DNA from: Promethearchaeota archaeon
GTDB taxonomy: Archaea > Asgardarchaeota > Lokiarchaeia > Sigynarchaeales > SOKP01
NCBI GenBank assembly: GCA_019058515.1
Contig: JAHPYY010000199.1
Location: forward strand, 24,190 to 88,189
Direction: 5' to 3'
DNA: 64,000 nucleotides
Numbering within the stretch: the first letter of the stretch is position 1; every line of letters begins with the position of its first letter. Of the stretch, positions 7,631 through 16,829 are shown in pieces. Position numbers and translations under genes: made by a program. The notes under the pieces are model-generated. The model saw nothing but the letters and a program-made list of their open reading frames with translations. It ran no database searches and was not told the origin of the DNA.

Positions 7631-10291
7631 TTAGCCTATTTTAATTTTATCAACAATTGTGGGAATCTTTTTGAGTTCAGTTATATAGGCATCCTGTAAA
7701 GTTTTATCTCCTTCTATAATGTTTCCGATACTCTCAAAAGCGTAAATTAAATTCTCCAAATAATCTACTAAATCTCCTTTAAAGATTAACAATTCGTATT
7801 CTTCTCGTATAAACTCACATATTCCGTTAATATCTAGATTTTTTTCAACACGAAGATTTAATATAATTTTTTCAAAATTTTGCCTTCCGCAATCACAATA
7901 AGGACTGTCATCACAGGCGCAGTTGAAGATATCTCCCGTCCATTTGTAAATAAGATTTACCAATTTTTCGGAAAATTTCTTCCTCTTCTTCACATATTCT
8001 GCATTCATTAGCGATAAAACACTAGCGGAGAAAAAGTTATTGGAAAAGTATTTCATATTTACATTTCTGGAGAGATCCGCAACTACCTTTTTGGATAAAT
8101 ACACATTTTTAAACGGTTGGAGTTCTAAGGCTATATCCTCAAGTTTTTTATCTCGATGTTTCAATTCTTCTATAATTGTTAAAGCATGGCTGATTGTTAA
8201 AAAAGATTTAGCTATTGCTCTTCCCAAAAAAGTAATTTGGTATGTGTCAGAAATGATTTTTTGAATAAGCTTAAATTTTATAAGCTCCTTAATAAATAGG
8301 TCTAGGTCATAATTGCCATTGATTAATTGATCGTTAAACCTTTGAATATTAGTAGTCATTATTTCATCATTAAAAATAGAGATGAAAGCGAGAAGTTCTG
8401 TCTTAGCCTTATCCTCATTTGGTTCAAGTTCGAAGTCTTTTATCTCTCCGTTTAAAAGCCTTATAGCTACATTATCCTCCGTTTCTTTAGATTTAGGATT
8501 ATAAACCTTGCCTGGCTCTATTAATAAATAGGCTAATCCTATCTTATGCTTTCCTAACCTTCCCGCTCGTCCTAGCATCTGCTCAAATTCCGCGACGGAA
8601 AGAATCTTTATCCCCATAGACAAAGACTCGAAAATTACTTGTTTAGCCGGAAGATCTACTCCAGCGGCTAGGGCGGCTGTAGCAACGACGCCAACTATCT
8701 TTTGATTTTGAAATTCCGTTTCGATTTGTTTCCGTTCATCGTAATTTAATCCTGAATGATATGGTTTTACTAGTATTCCCTTTCTCTGGAAAAAATTAGA
8801 CAAGTTTTCGCATTTTTTTCGTGAATTCGTAAAAATTATCGATTGTCCTTTAAAACCGTAATCGGATTTTTGAGAAAAAGCGTTTTTAACAATTTTATAT
8901 ATTGAATTTCTTTTAAAATCTTCATTTACGCACAAAATCAAGTGTCGTTCTATTGGGACTGGTCGATTAGAGTATCTAATCAATTTCGACTTTAATTTTT
9001 GAGCTAGAATTTCAGGTTCTCCAATAGTAGCGCTTAAATAAATAAATTGTGCTCTAAGACTTACGATTTTTAAACGGGAAATTAAGCCATCCAAGATAAA
9101 ACCTCTTTCCTCATCAGCAAGAGTTTGAATCTCATCGATGACAATTGTTTCAGTCAGGGCAAAAGTTTTCATATGACCACTTCTTAACAAGCTATCGATA
9201 GCTTCGTATGTTGCAATAATTATTTGGGCTTCCTCTAATTCTTTTATATCAGTGCTTTCTACGCTCTCAAATAGAGATTCGCCCACTTTCTTAACTATTT
9301 TTAAGCCAAGTGTGTTATACTTCTTCAGAAACTCATCTGTTCTTATGTTTGCTAAAGCCACGATGGGGACTAAGTACAGCATTTTAGATGCTTTATTTGC
9401 TAGTAATTTTGAGACTCCGGAAATTTCACCAATTAGGGTTTTTCCCGAAGATGTAGGAGACATAATCAATTGGTCGGAATTTTCAGACAAAAGTCCTTTG
9501 TCTATTGATATTGCTTGAACAGGTAGTAGTTTTTTTATCTTAAGTTTTAAATATCTTTCTTTCAGTTTTGAAGGAATGTCTAAATCTTCTATCCTGACAT
9601 TTTCGTATTTTTTACTGATTTTCTGGCTTCTCTCAACATCATATAATGTTAATGCTTTGTTATTTATTGGGTTAAAGTCGTTTTTAAACGAAGAAATGAC
9701 TTTATCAACGCTTTTAAATTTTAAAATCAAGTGAGAAAAGAAATTTTTTAATTTTGGATCTATTCTATCATTTAACATTCCCAACTTCTCAATATGCTTA
9801 AATAATTCAACTTTTCCACATTCAGCACAAATTATTCTGTGTTTATATTTGATTTGCTCTTTTTTATCCAACAATGTAAATTTTTGGTTTATCAAACACT
9901 CTTCACATAAAGTAAGATACAAGACTTTATTCTTGTCAAATTGAAATGCGTTTAACATTTTTAGTATGAGTTGAGTTTCTTTCTGTTTAGCTAGTTGTGA
10001 GAACACCACGAATTGATTTTCATCAGCTAAAATAAATTGCCTCATTAATTTCGGATCTAAGGGCATTAAGCCTCCGTCTTTTTGAATTTTATCAAACTTC
10101 AGCGGTCTAACCTTTTCTTTGAAATCTAAACCAAATATTACCACACCTTTAAAAAATGGGTCGTTAATATAAGAAAATGATTTCTTACTCTTCTTTAAAT
10201 CCTTAATGTAGAAAAAATTCACATTATACTTCGGTCCACTATCACGCGTTTTGTTAAAAACCACGAAGTGTTCTTTGTTGGTTAATTTCAC
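7631..10291 (-). CDS. Ski2-like DEAD/DEAH helicase, DUF5814 type
   Basis: This is an 886-residue superfamily 2 helicase. Motif I is SPTSSGKT. Motif II is DEIQ, where Ski2 helicases usually have DExH. Motif III is LSATIG. A motif IV region FTNSRKKCENL and motif VI QMLGRAGRLG follow. The N-terminal ~200 residues hold a CxxC pair set (CEEC, later CAEC), likely a zinc knuckle. A second Cys-rich segment lies near the C-terminus (CACDDSPYCDCG). This arrangement matches the archaeal DUF5814-containing helicases. The role is RNA or DNA unwinding, and the precise substrate is unknown. It is convergent with the GTPase gene, with 2 bp between the stops. Confidence 0.88.
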   Translation of the reverse strand: MKLTNKEHFVVFNKTRDSGPKYNVNFFYIKDLKKSKKSFSYINDPFFKGVVIFGLDFKEKVRPLKFDKIQKDGGLMPLDPKLMRQFILADENQFVVFSQLAKQKETQLILKMLNAFQFDKNKVLYLTLCEECLINQKFTLLDKKEQIKYKHRIICAECGKVELFKHIEKLGMLNDRIDPKLKNFFSHLILKFKSVDKVISSFKNDFNPINNKALTLYDVERSQKISKKYENVRIEDLDIPSKLKERYLKLKIKKLLPVQAISIDKGLLSENSDQLIMSPTSSGKTLIGEISGVSKLLANKASKMLYLVPIVALANIRTDEFLKKYNTLGLKIVKKVGESLFESVESTDIKELEEAQIIIATYEAIDSLLRSGHMKTFALTETIVIDEIQTLADEERGFILDGLISRLKIVSLRAQFIYLSATIGEPEILAQKLKSKLIRYSNRPVPIERHLILCVNEDFKRNSIYKIVKNAFSQKSDYGFKGQSIIFTNSRKKCENLSNFFQRKGILVKPYHSGLNYDERKQIETEFQNQKIVGVVATAALAAGVDLPAKQVIFESLSMGIKILSVAEFEQMLGRAGRLGKHKIGLAYLLIEPGKVYNPKSKETEDNVAIRLLNGEIKDFELEPNEDKAKTELLAFISIFNDEIMTTNIQRFNDQLINGNYDLDLFIKELIKFKLIQKIISDTYQITFLGRAIAKSFLTISHALTIIEELKHRDKKLEDIALELQPFKNVYLSKKVVADLSRNVNMKYFSNNFFSASVLSLMNAEYVKKRKKFSEKLVNLIYKWTGDIFNCACDDSPYCDCGRQNFEKIILNLRVEKNLDINGICEFIREEYELLIFKGDLVDYLENLIYAFESIGNIIEGDKTLQDAYITELKKIPTIVDKIKIG

Positions 10292-10426
10292 ATTTGTATT
10301 TAATCGGTTAGTGATTGTATAAATGTCTCAAAACAATTCAATTTTGTGATTATATTAAAATTAGAGTGGAACGAAATAAATCAAGGAAAAATCTAATTAA
10401 CTGAAAAATGATAGAGGAAATTTATA

Positions 10427-10618
10427 TTAAAAACCAAAAACACTTTTAATTTTGTCGTAAACTTCCTTTATTTGTCTTAATTTCGCTTCGTCTCCTTGAT
10501 TTAGGAAATGTTCGACCCATTGGGCGAGTCCGCCTTGTTTAATTCAAGAGAGCGTTGATCTCTCTAATTTAATCCAATCAAGGAAATATTGAGCGGCTTG
10601 CTTATCTGCTTCTGACAT
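10427..10618 (-). pseudogene. Small ORF interrupted by an in-frame TGA
   Basis: A 63-codon minus-strand frame runs from ATG (10616-10618) to TAA (10427-10429), with a single TGA at 10544-10546 (codon 25). Both sides look coding: MSEADKQAAQYFLDWIKLE before the stop, and IKQGGLAQWVEHFLNQGDE onward after it. Tryptophan is present elsewhere as TGG, so general reassignment is unlikely. The likeliest reading is a nonsense mutation in a small gene; selenocysteine or a sequencing error are alternatives. The rest of the 10292-10736 gap is AT-rich, with no other feature seen apart from a purine-rich leader before 10737. Confidence 0.5.
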
Positions 10619-10736
10619 TGTGTTGGGATAATTTCGAATTGAAATGTTTTTATATATTTTATAATCTTAATAAATATAAAAATTGCGATATCGAAAAATT
10701 ACAATATTAAACAACTTATATAGGAAATGAGAAGAA

Positions 10737-11693
10737 ATGTCAGTAAGAATTAAAACTCCGAATTTAGACGATATATTCGAACGATGGAAACAGAGTGCTG
10801 TAAGAAAAGATAGAAAAAAGATGGAGAAGGAATTTGGAACGAAAGGAGCTGTTTTTTCCCTAGATGCGATTAGTGCAGCAGAGTATGTTAAAGATACTCA
10901 AAAAGAAGCCGCCATATATTTTTCAATTAGGAAAACGACTGGTGGTCCAAAAGAGACAAAAAAGGAAGAAGTCACGGTTGATGCGACTAAAGTTAGCAAG
11001 GAAACTTACTATTCCTTCAAAGGCTCCAAAATACATAAAGAAAATTGGAAAGGTAAGCTAATTGTTCCCATTTACGAGACAATTTCTCCCGTTGCGTGCA
11101 AAACCTGTAAAGGAAAAGGATTTAACGAACCTAAATGTAAAGATTGCAGCGGTTCAGGTAAAATCCAAGAAAATATCGAGGTTTTGGTTGGAGAGAAGCA
11201 AGATAAGCAGAGAAAAACCTTCTCCTATCCCTGTGGAACCTGCTATGGCACCGGTAAGTTAAGAGAACATTGTAAGGACTGTGACGGGCATCAATACCAA
11301 TACAAATACGAGACCAATCCCGTCCCTTTTGAAACGATAGTAACGGGAATACCTGTACTTCATAGTAGTGCAAAGACTAAATATGAAAAAGAAATTGAAA
11401 AAGATTTACACGAAGTAATTGAGGATGTCGAAGGTATCAAATTCAGTGACTTTAAATCCTTAGAACAAAAAGCTGAAGCATCCTTAGGGTATTATAACAA
11501 AAACATAAAGAAGACTATCTCTACTGCGAGCAGTGATCATAAAAACTTCGAAAAAGATAAAGACACTTCGATTAATTCGCAAATACATCTTTTTCCAATG
11601 ATTCAATTGATGGCTGAAACTAAGAAAGGTTCAAAATTCGAAGTGTATTCTATTGGATCTGAAAAAAAATTTATGATATTCTCAAACTTTTAG
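10737..11693 (+). CDS. DnaJ-type zinc-finger protein lacking a J domain
   Basis: This is a 318-residue protein. The central part (~120-185) holds four CxxCxG units of the DnaJ cysteine-rich type: CKTCKGKG, CKDCSGSG, CGTCYGTG and CKDCDG. There is no HPD-containing J domain and no G/F region. The N-terminal ~110 residues are unrecognised and the C-terminal part is lysine- and glutamate-rich. DnaJ zinc centres bind unfolded protein, but whether that applies here is unknown. A purine-rich GGAAATGAGAAG precedes the ATG. Confidence 0.75.
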   Translation: MSVRIKTPNLDDIFERWKQSAVRKDRKKMEKEFGTKGAVFSLDAISAAEYVKDTQKEAAIYFSIRKTTGGPKETKKEEVTVDATKVSKETYYSFKGSKIHKENWKGKLIVPIYETISPVACKTCKGKGFNEPKCKDCSGSGKIQENIEVLVGEKQDKQRKTFSYPCGTCYGTGKLREHCKDCDGHQYQYKYETNPVPFETIVTGIPVLHSSAKTKYEKEIEKDLHEVIEDVEGIKFSDFKSLEQKAEASLGYYNKNIKKTISTASSDHKNFEKDKDTSINSQIHLFPMIQLMAETKKGSKFEVYSIGSEKKFMIFSNF

Positions 11694-11718
11694 AAAAATA
11701 GTTTATTTTTAATTTTCC

Positions 11719-11727
11719 TTTTTTTTT
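11719..11727 (+). terminator. Poly-T terminator after the zinc-finger gene
   Basis: Nine consecutive T lie 25 bp after the stop of the 10737 gene, preceded by other T-rich stretches. Archaeal RNA polymerase terminates at such tracts without a hairpin. The convergent kinase gene ends at 11737. Confidence 0.45.
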
Positions 11728-11736
11728 GAATTATAT

Positions 11737-13245
11737 TCAAGTTCGATATTCTGGTAACAAAATGATGAAATTGCTACCCTTTGAACGATCGCCTTTATAT
11801 CTATCCTCAACCCAGATTTTACCCTGGTGGATTTCTATAATTTCTTTAACTAATCCTAGTCCTAGCCCAATCCGGTTATAATTGTAGTGTTGATTGGAGA
11901 TGAAATTAAAAATAGAAGATTTTTGTGGATCACTAATCCCTATTCCATTGTCAATTACCTCCACTTTAACATAACCAATGTCATTTCTATATTCTTTTGA
12001 CAAACGTGTTATAATTTGTTTAACTTCACTATCATTGTACTTAATAGCGTTAACAAATAGGTTACTAAACACATCATAAAGGAATTCGTTGGATTGTATT
12101 ATGTAGTCAGTTTCAAATCCCTGATAGATAACCTCAATATTCTCTTGTCGATAAGTCGGACGCTTTTCCTCTATAGCATCCTTAATTATATCGTTTAAGC
12201 GCTGAGGTATCAACGAACTGCTCATATCGTCTAAGGCAGACAACTTTCTTACATTTGTAATGAGATTTGCTCCACGTTGAATGTGATCTTTTATCATTTC
12301 AAACATTTCAACGATTTCTGGAGGATGGGATTCGATATTTTTTGTCAAATCACTGCTTATTTCAACCGAAGTTAGAATGCCTTGTAAAATATTTGAGATA
12401 TCGTGCGCAAATAAATCCTTGTAAAATTCAGCCCGATTATATGCTTTCCGGTACTTTTGTTCTGATTTCTCAAGTGCTTCTTGAGATATTATCCTCTCAG
12501 TAATGTCTTCATAAGTACATAATATTCCAATAACTTTTCCTGAATCTGAATGCAAAGGAATTTTATTGGTGTCTAACCAAGCTTTTCTTCCATCAGCTTG
12601 GAGTTGTGGTTCGATTATGTGATATTCAGATTTGTCTGTAGCCATTACGAGTTGATCGATTTCGTAAAAGGATTCAGCTTCAGTTTTTCTCCAAGGTAAA
12701 TCATAATCGGTTTTTCCAATTATATTATTCGAGACTTCAACTCCAGCTACTCTCGCGAAATTTCGATTGCACCCTAAATATTTAGAATTTATATCCTTCC
12801 AACAGATTAATTGAGGGATATTGTCCATTACTAATTGAAACATCTGACTATTCCTTCTAAGTTCCGTTTCAATTTTCTTCTGGTTAGTAAATTCTCGCAA
12901 TATGCACAATACACAATTCGTGAATTTATCGCTTTCAATAAGAGAGAGGCTAATTTCACCAATAAACGATCTTGACATTTTAGAAATAAACTTATATTCG
13001 ATCATTTTAAGAACATCTCCCTGAATAACGCGCTCCAAATCCTTTATTATTTCTTTTTTTTCACTATCGTCGAGAAAGTCGCTAATATTGGTATTCTGGA
13101 GATCCTCTTTATTTGCACATCCAAATAGTCGATAGCTATTCTCAGAACATTTTAGGATTCGACCATATCGATCTAATATCAGAACAACATCTGGAAAAGA
13201 TCCTAATAGAGTGTCTAATATGTTTTCTCCAAAACTTTGGTTCAT
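11737..13245 (-). CDS. PAS-PAS sensor histidine kinase
   Basis: This is a 502-residue cytosolic sensor kinase. PAS1 covers ~8-120 and PAS2 ~132-250. A coiled linker leads to an H-box (FAHDISNILQGI, ~275-290). The HATPase domain follows, with N-box NLFVNAIKYND, a DNGIG loop and GLGLGLVKEII. There is no signal peptide, transmembrane helix or receiver domain, so it senses an internal signal and must phosphorylate a separate partner. No response regulator is encoded next to it. Confidence 0.88.
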   Translation of the reverse strand: MNQSFGENILDTLLGSFPDVVLILDRYGRILKCSENSYRLFGCANKEDLQNTNISDFLDDSEKKEIIKDLERVIQGDVLKMIEYKFISKMSRSFIGEISLSLIESDKFTNCVLCILREFTNQKKIETELRRNSQMFQLVMDNIPQLICWKDINSKYLGCNRNFARVAGVEVSNNIIGKTDYDLPWRKTEAESFYEIDQLVMATDKSEYHIIEPQLQADGRKAWLDTNKIPLHSDSGKVIGILCTYEDITERIISQEALEKSEQKYRKAYNRAEFYKDLFAHDISNILQGILTSVEISSDLTKNIESHPPEIVEMFEMIKDHIQRGANLITNVRKLSALDDMSSSLIPQRLNDIIKDAIEEKRPTYRQENIEVIYQGFETDYIIQSNEFLYDVFSNLFVNAIKYNDSEVKQIITRLSKEYRNDIGYVKVEVIDNGIGISDPQKSSIFNFISNQHYNYNRIGLGLGLVKEIIEIHQGKIWVEDRYKGDRSKGSNFIILLPEYRT

Positions 13246-13359
13246 TCTATTACAATTTCAGAGGAATTTTTTGAGTATAATTGGTTACATATTTCAGTTA
13301 AAATACTAATTATGTCAAGATAATTTTAATGTTTGTATAAAATTTAAATCTATATTTCG

Positions 13360-13638
13360 CTACACATTCCCTATCTTAATTATGGACTGATTATTAGTTA
13401 ATTCAAAGACTAAGTTTTTAATTATCTGGTCTGAATCATTAACATTTAAATTATTTAACCGCTTTTTTAAGGAATTTTCTAATGTATTTTTAAGATCAGT
13501 ATAATTTATACGAAATATTGGCTTAAATGGACCTAACTCGTCTTTAATCGAGAGTTTTATTAATCCGCGTGCAGCAGGAGGACTGATTTTAATCTCCGTT
13601 GACAATATATTCGCTAAATAATGAATTATTTCGATCAT
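13360..13638 (-). CDS. Small unknown protein, downstream partner of a membrane protein
   Basis: This is a 92-residue protein with no recognised domain. It is predicted to be mostly helix plus a short strand region, and it is polar (for example NYTDLKNTLENSLKKRLNN). Its ATG overlaps the stop of the membrane protein gene at 13635 by 4 bp, so the two are translationally coupled and probably work together. A cytosolic regulatory or adaptor role is inference. Confidence 0.6.
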   Translation of the reverse strand: MIEIIHYLANILSTEIKISPPAARGLIKLSIKDELGPFKPIFRINYTDLKNTLENSLKKRLNNLNVNDSDQIIKNLVFELTNNQSIIKIGNV

Positions 13639-14441
13639 TGCTCCGCCTCCATTTCCTGCTTGATTTTTGAGATTAAATCATCTTCAGATAACTCCAAAAC
13701 ATCCTGATTTTCGATCCTAACATAACCATTATTTAAAATTCTTTTTAACTTCTTAGGCATTATCCAGACGATTGAAAATCCTAGTCCAAAAATTAACGAT
13801 TGTATTGAAAGTACAGCATAGACGTTTATACTTGATAAATAAGATGGATTCCCAATAGGAATGTTCCAAGGAAGAAAGATAGGTAATGCTGGCTGAAAAC
13901 TCATGATAACCGATACATAGATGATAACTTTATATCGAACCTTAATCCATGGTTCTAAATCAGCATTTTTTACTTTTCTGTAAGCTTGATAAGTTGAATA
14001 TGTTAACCAGTTAAAAGTGATAAATGTGTAGATTAAATCGTTTACTATTTGCAGATAATATGAAGTTGGATTCATTTCTATTGTGTAATGAATATCTAAT
14101 ATGATTTGAAAAACAGAAAGCATAATTACGATAAAGAACACCACTAACTTCCCATTTTTTCGATCTTTATGAAAAGTGAGGTTTGTGAAAATGACAAGAA
14201 AAATAAAACCTATCGATACAAGAATTTCCTCGAATGTAGAACCAAGACCTATAAAGAAATTTCCAAGAAATCTAAATGATACAAGAAGAAATCCTATTCC
14301 AATAAATATTAGGTTCAAAAGTTTTAATTGAATTGTTCGGATTATGAAATAGATACCGCAGGTAACCATTGAAATTATAAAAAGTATAAGAAATGAATTG
14401 AATAATAAAAGTAAACTTATTTCAATCATTCGATATCTCAT
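13635..14441 (-). CDS. Seven-TM-like membrane protein
   Basis: This is a 268-residue polytopic membrane protein with about seven hydrophobic segments (~8-35, 40-60, 68-88, 98-117, 130-150, 168-190, 208-228). A cytosolic tail of ~40 residues is rich in Glu and Asp (ends EMEAEQ). No catalytic motif is visible. The layout of seven helices and a cytosolic tail, with a coupled small partner at 13360, resembles sensor-type membrane proteins, but the family is not identified. The histidine kinase lies downstream on the same strand. Confidence 0.65.
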   Translation of the reverse strand: MRYRMIEISLLLLFNSFLILFIISMVTCGIYFIIRTIQLKLLNLIFIGIGFLLVSFRFLGNFFIGLGSTFEEILVSIGFIFLVIFTNLTFHKDRKNGKLVVFFIVIMLSVFQIILDIHYTIEMNPTSYYLQIVNDLIYTFITFNWLTYSTYQAYRKVKNADLEPWIKVRYKVIIYVSVIMSFQPALPIFLPWNIPIGNPSYLSSINVYAVLSIQSLIFGLGFSIVWIMPKKLKRILNNGYVRIENQDVLELSEDDLISKIKQEMEAEQ

Positions 14442-14571
14442 ATATTTTTCAAATTATATTCTCTTAATCATTGAATCTATTAATAAAGTTGTTGTTTTTA
14501 GGTTTTTACGATTTAGTATCAAAAAAAGAAGAGTATTAAGATTTATTTACTCATTTTTTTTTTAGTTATTT

Positions 14572-15303
14572 ATGCTAATTAATCCAAAAGTTACCAAACT
14601 TATTATTTTCAACGCTGGGGGCGGTATTGTCGAAAGAGAAATCAAGTTGAGCGTTACTCAAGGGATTAACGAGTTCCAGATTGAAGATGTTCCTGCAAGT
14701 TTCGACCCTAACTCGGCAGATATAACCCTAGAATATCTAAATTCAGCGGATGAAAAAGCAATAACTTTACAGCAAACTATTGTAGCACTTCCGGACATGA
14801 ACTACTCAAATAAAATAATCGAGCGCGAAAAATCTGCTGCGAACAACATAATTAATTACGCAATTGATTTTACTCGAGAAATGCGAGAAAAAGTATCTAA
14901 TATTTGCGAGTCCAGTTCTTATCGAACCTATGCGGATATGAAAGGAATTTTCGACTTTATAATTAAAGCTGAAACAGTTGGAGAAGTTTTGGTCAAAATC
15001 ACCTATTTTATAAGCGACTTAAGAATAAATTGGCACACATCTATACAAGTTAATATTGGAAACGACGGTGAAAACGCAGAAGTAGAAGGGTTCATCATAG
15101 TTGACAATAAAACAGGATTTTCGTACGAGAACGTAGAATTAGGTTTCGCAATTTTTGAATTACCTAAACCCTCAAGCTTTGCCGCAGTTCCAAGATTAGA
15201 CGATATGGAATTTCAAGAGCAAGAGTTCCCTGCAGCATTAAGGCAAGAAATAAGCAGAAGACCTTTAAAGAGAACTCAGAGATTAAAAAACTTAATGATG
15301 TGA
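14572..15303 (+). CDS. DUF4139-like beta-sandwich protein, first gene of a pair
   Basis: This 243-residue protein resembles the N-terminal part (DUF4140) of the DUF4139 family: an N-terminal strand set (KVTKLIIFNAGG, ending near VPASFDPNSADITLEYL), a helical middle (~90-130), then strands starting near ITYFISDLRINWHTSIQVNI. The family is structural or unknown. The next gene starts 7 bp after its stop and looks like the remainder of the same fold, so the pair may be a split DUF4139 protein. No signal peptide is seen. Confidence 0.55.
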   Translation: MLINPKVTKLIIFNAGGGIVEREIKLSVTQGINEFQIEDVPASFDPNSADITLEYLNSADEKAITLQQTIVALPDMNYSNKIIEREKSAANNIINYAIDFTREMREKVSNICESSSYRTYADMKGIFDFIIKAETVGEVLVKITYFISDLRINWHTSIQVNIGNDGENAEVEGFIIVDNKTGFSYENVELGFAIFELPKPSSFAAVPRLDDMEFQEQEFPAALRQEISRRPLKRTQRLKNLMM

Positions 15304-15310
15304 GGAAAAA

Positions 15311-15973
15311 ATGAAAGCAACAGTCCCAAGTCGTAAAAAAATTAAATTAAAATGGTTCAAAACTAATTGTATAATTTCAATTGAGCGAGAAATTGACATT
15401 CAATATGAGCCCAGTAATATTACTTCAAATAAATTAAATAGAGACACGATTGTGCAGTATGTTTTGCCTAAGGAAGATGATTTACTGAATAAAGATATAC
15501 CCATCAACTCTCCGATGACGCTTTACAAAAATAACCTCCCTTTTCTTTTCTTAAATACTTCAAAAAGTTTAGGTACGAAAATTATATCCGAAGATATGAT
15601 CGACGACGATGTAATTGTGGATGACGACATTGTTAAGGTACACGAAGGAAAACCGGAAGTTACCTTTGAAGATGCTCGAGATCCTAAAGAACATATCGAA
15701 GTGAGAACGAGATATGATAATATTGCGCGGAAAATTACAATTGAAAATAAGTTAGAAAATACCATCACCATATCGGTTAAATTTAAGCAAACCAAAGATG
15801 TCGTTTTTATTAAATCGGAACCCGAACCTAGCGAAATTGAGGAGCCAATCTTTAAATTCCAAGTATCTATTCCGCCCGAAACAAAAAAACACATTTCACT
15901 TGAATTACAAGCGAAGATAATCACTAGAACCACTAAAATAAAACCCGAATTTATCAAGAGCTTGAAGAGATAG
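15311..15973 (+). CDS. DUF4139-like protein, second gene of a pair
   Basis: This 220-residue all-beta-type protein follows the 14572 gene in an operon, with a GAGGAAAAA ribosome site just before its ATG. The C-terminal third (ARKITIENKLENTITISV, then FKFQVSIPPETKKHISLEL) matches the immunoglobulin-like end of DUF4139 proteins, where modelled loops and a lipid- or protein-facing strand occur. A very acidic segment (IDDDVIVDDDIV) sits in the middle. No enzymatic motif is seen. The two proteins probably form one complex. Confidence 0.5.
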   Translation: MKATVPSRKKIKLKWFKTNCIISIEREIDIQYEPSNITSNKLNRDTIVQYVLPKEDDLLNKDIPINSPMTLYKNNLPFLFLNTSKSLGTKIISEDMIDDDVIVDDDIVKVHEGKPEVTFEDARDPKEHIEVRTRYDNIARKITIENKLENTITISVKFKQTKDVVFIKSEPEPSEIEEPIFKFQVSIPPETKKHISLELQAKIITRTTKIKPEFIKSLKR

Positions 15974-16043
15974 ACCCCAATTTTTGAATTTTAATTTCCA
16001 TATTAATTACCTTTTTCTTTAATTCTTGTTTGAAATAAGTATT

Positions 16044-16820
16044 ATGCCTGAGTTAGCAGAAGTTGAGCAACTCAAAAATTATCTACTGAAATGTTGTATA
16101 AACAAAACCATAAATAAAGTTCTTATTCGTGACGAGAATTTTCTTGAAATTTCAGAAACAGAACTAAATAAAACTCTCAAAAACAAAAGGATTGAATCTA
16201 TTCAAAGACATGGGAAATACTTGTTTGTGGACATAGGTAATAAATTCATTGTTTTGCATTTTGGTATGACAGGAGATGTACAGACATTTAAGAACATTAA
16301 GAATGAACCAAAATTTAGCAAAGTACTTTTTAAGTTCACAGACGGTTCGTTTCTTTCGTATATATCGATAAGGAAATTCGGAAAGATTCTCATTACCAAT
16401 AATGCTGAACAGTTTATTGAAAACAGAAAATTTGGTCCCGATGCTTTAAAAATGAGTTTAAACGAGTTCCAAAACGCTTTGAAAAGGAGAAGTGCTTACA
16501 TTAAATCGACATTAATGAATCAGGAAGTTATTGCAGGATTGGGAAATTTATATTCAGATGAGGTATTGTATCAAAGCAAAATTTTTCCTAAAAAGAAAAC
16601 CAATCTGTTAACTAAAGATGACATAGAAAATTTGTTTAATTGTATAAAGTCTGTGTTAAAAGTCGCTATTGACAAAAAGGGGCATTTAGAACAATATCCT
16701 CAAAATTTTATAATTCCTCACAGAGATTTAGAGGAAAAATGCCCAAGATGTAATGGAATACTTACAAGGTACGAGATTTCAGGAAGACATGGATTTTATT
16801 GTGGAAAATGTCAAAAATAA
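16044..16820 (+). CDS. Formamidopyrimidine/endonuclease VIII-type DNA glycosylase
   Basis: This 258-residue protein is a Fpg/Nei-family base-excision glycosylase/AP lyase. It begins MPELAEVE. The catalytic Pro must follow the initiator Met, so the ATG at 16044 is the start and an in-frame TTG at 16026 is not. Other features are the H2TH region with NQEVIAGLGNLYSDEVL, and a C-terminal zinc finger CPRC to CGKC. It excises oxidised bases such as 8-oxoguanine or oxidised pyrimidines; Fpg versus Nei cannot be settled by eye. Confidence 0.93.
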   Translation: MPELAEVEQLKNYLLKCCINKTINKVLIRDENFLEISETELNKTLKNKRIESIQRHGKYLFVDIGNKFIVLHFGMTGDVQTFKNIKNEPKFSKVLFKFTDGSFLSYISIRKFGKILITNNAEQFIENRKFGPDALKMSLNEFQNALKRRSAYIKSTLMNQEVIAGLGNLYSDEVLYQSKIFPKKKTNLLTKDDIENLFNCIKSVLKVAIDKKGHLEQYPQNFIIPHRDLEEKCPRCNGILTRYEISGRHGFYCGKCQK

Positions 16821-16829
16821 GAAAAAAAA

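Noticed and set aside
10616..10618. Selenocysteine at the TGA of the small ORF
   Set aside because: No hairpin of the SECIS type was recognised and no homologue can be checked here; listed as an alternative only.
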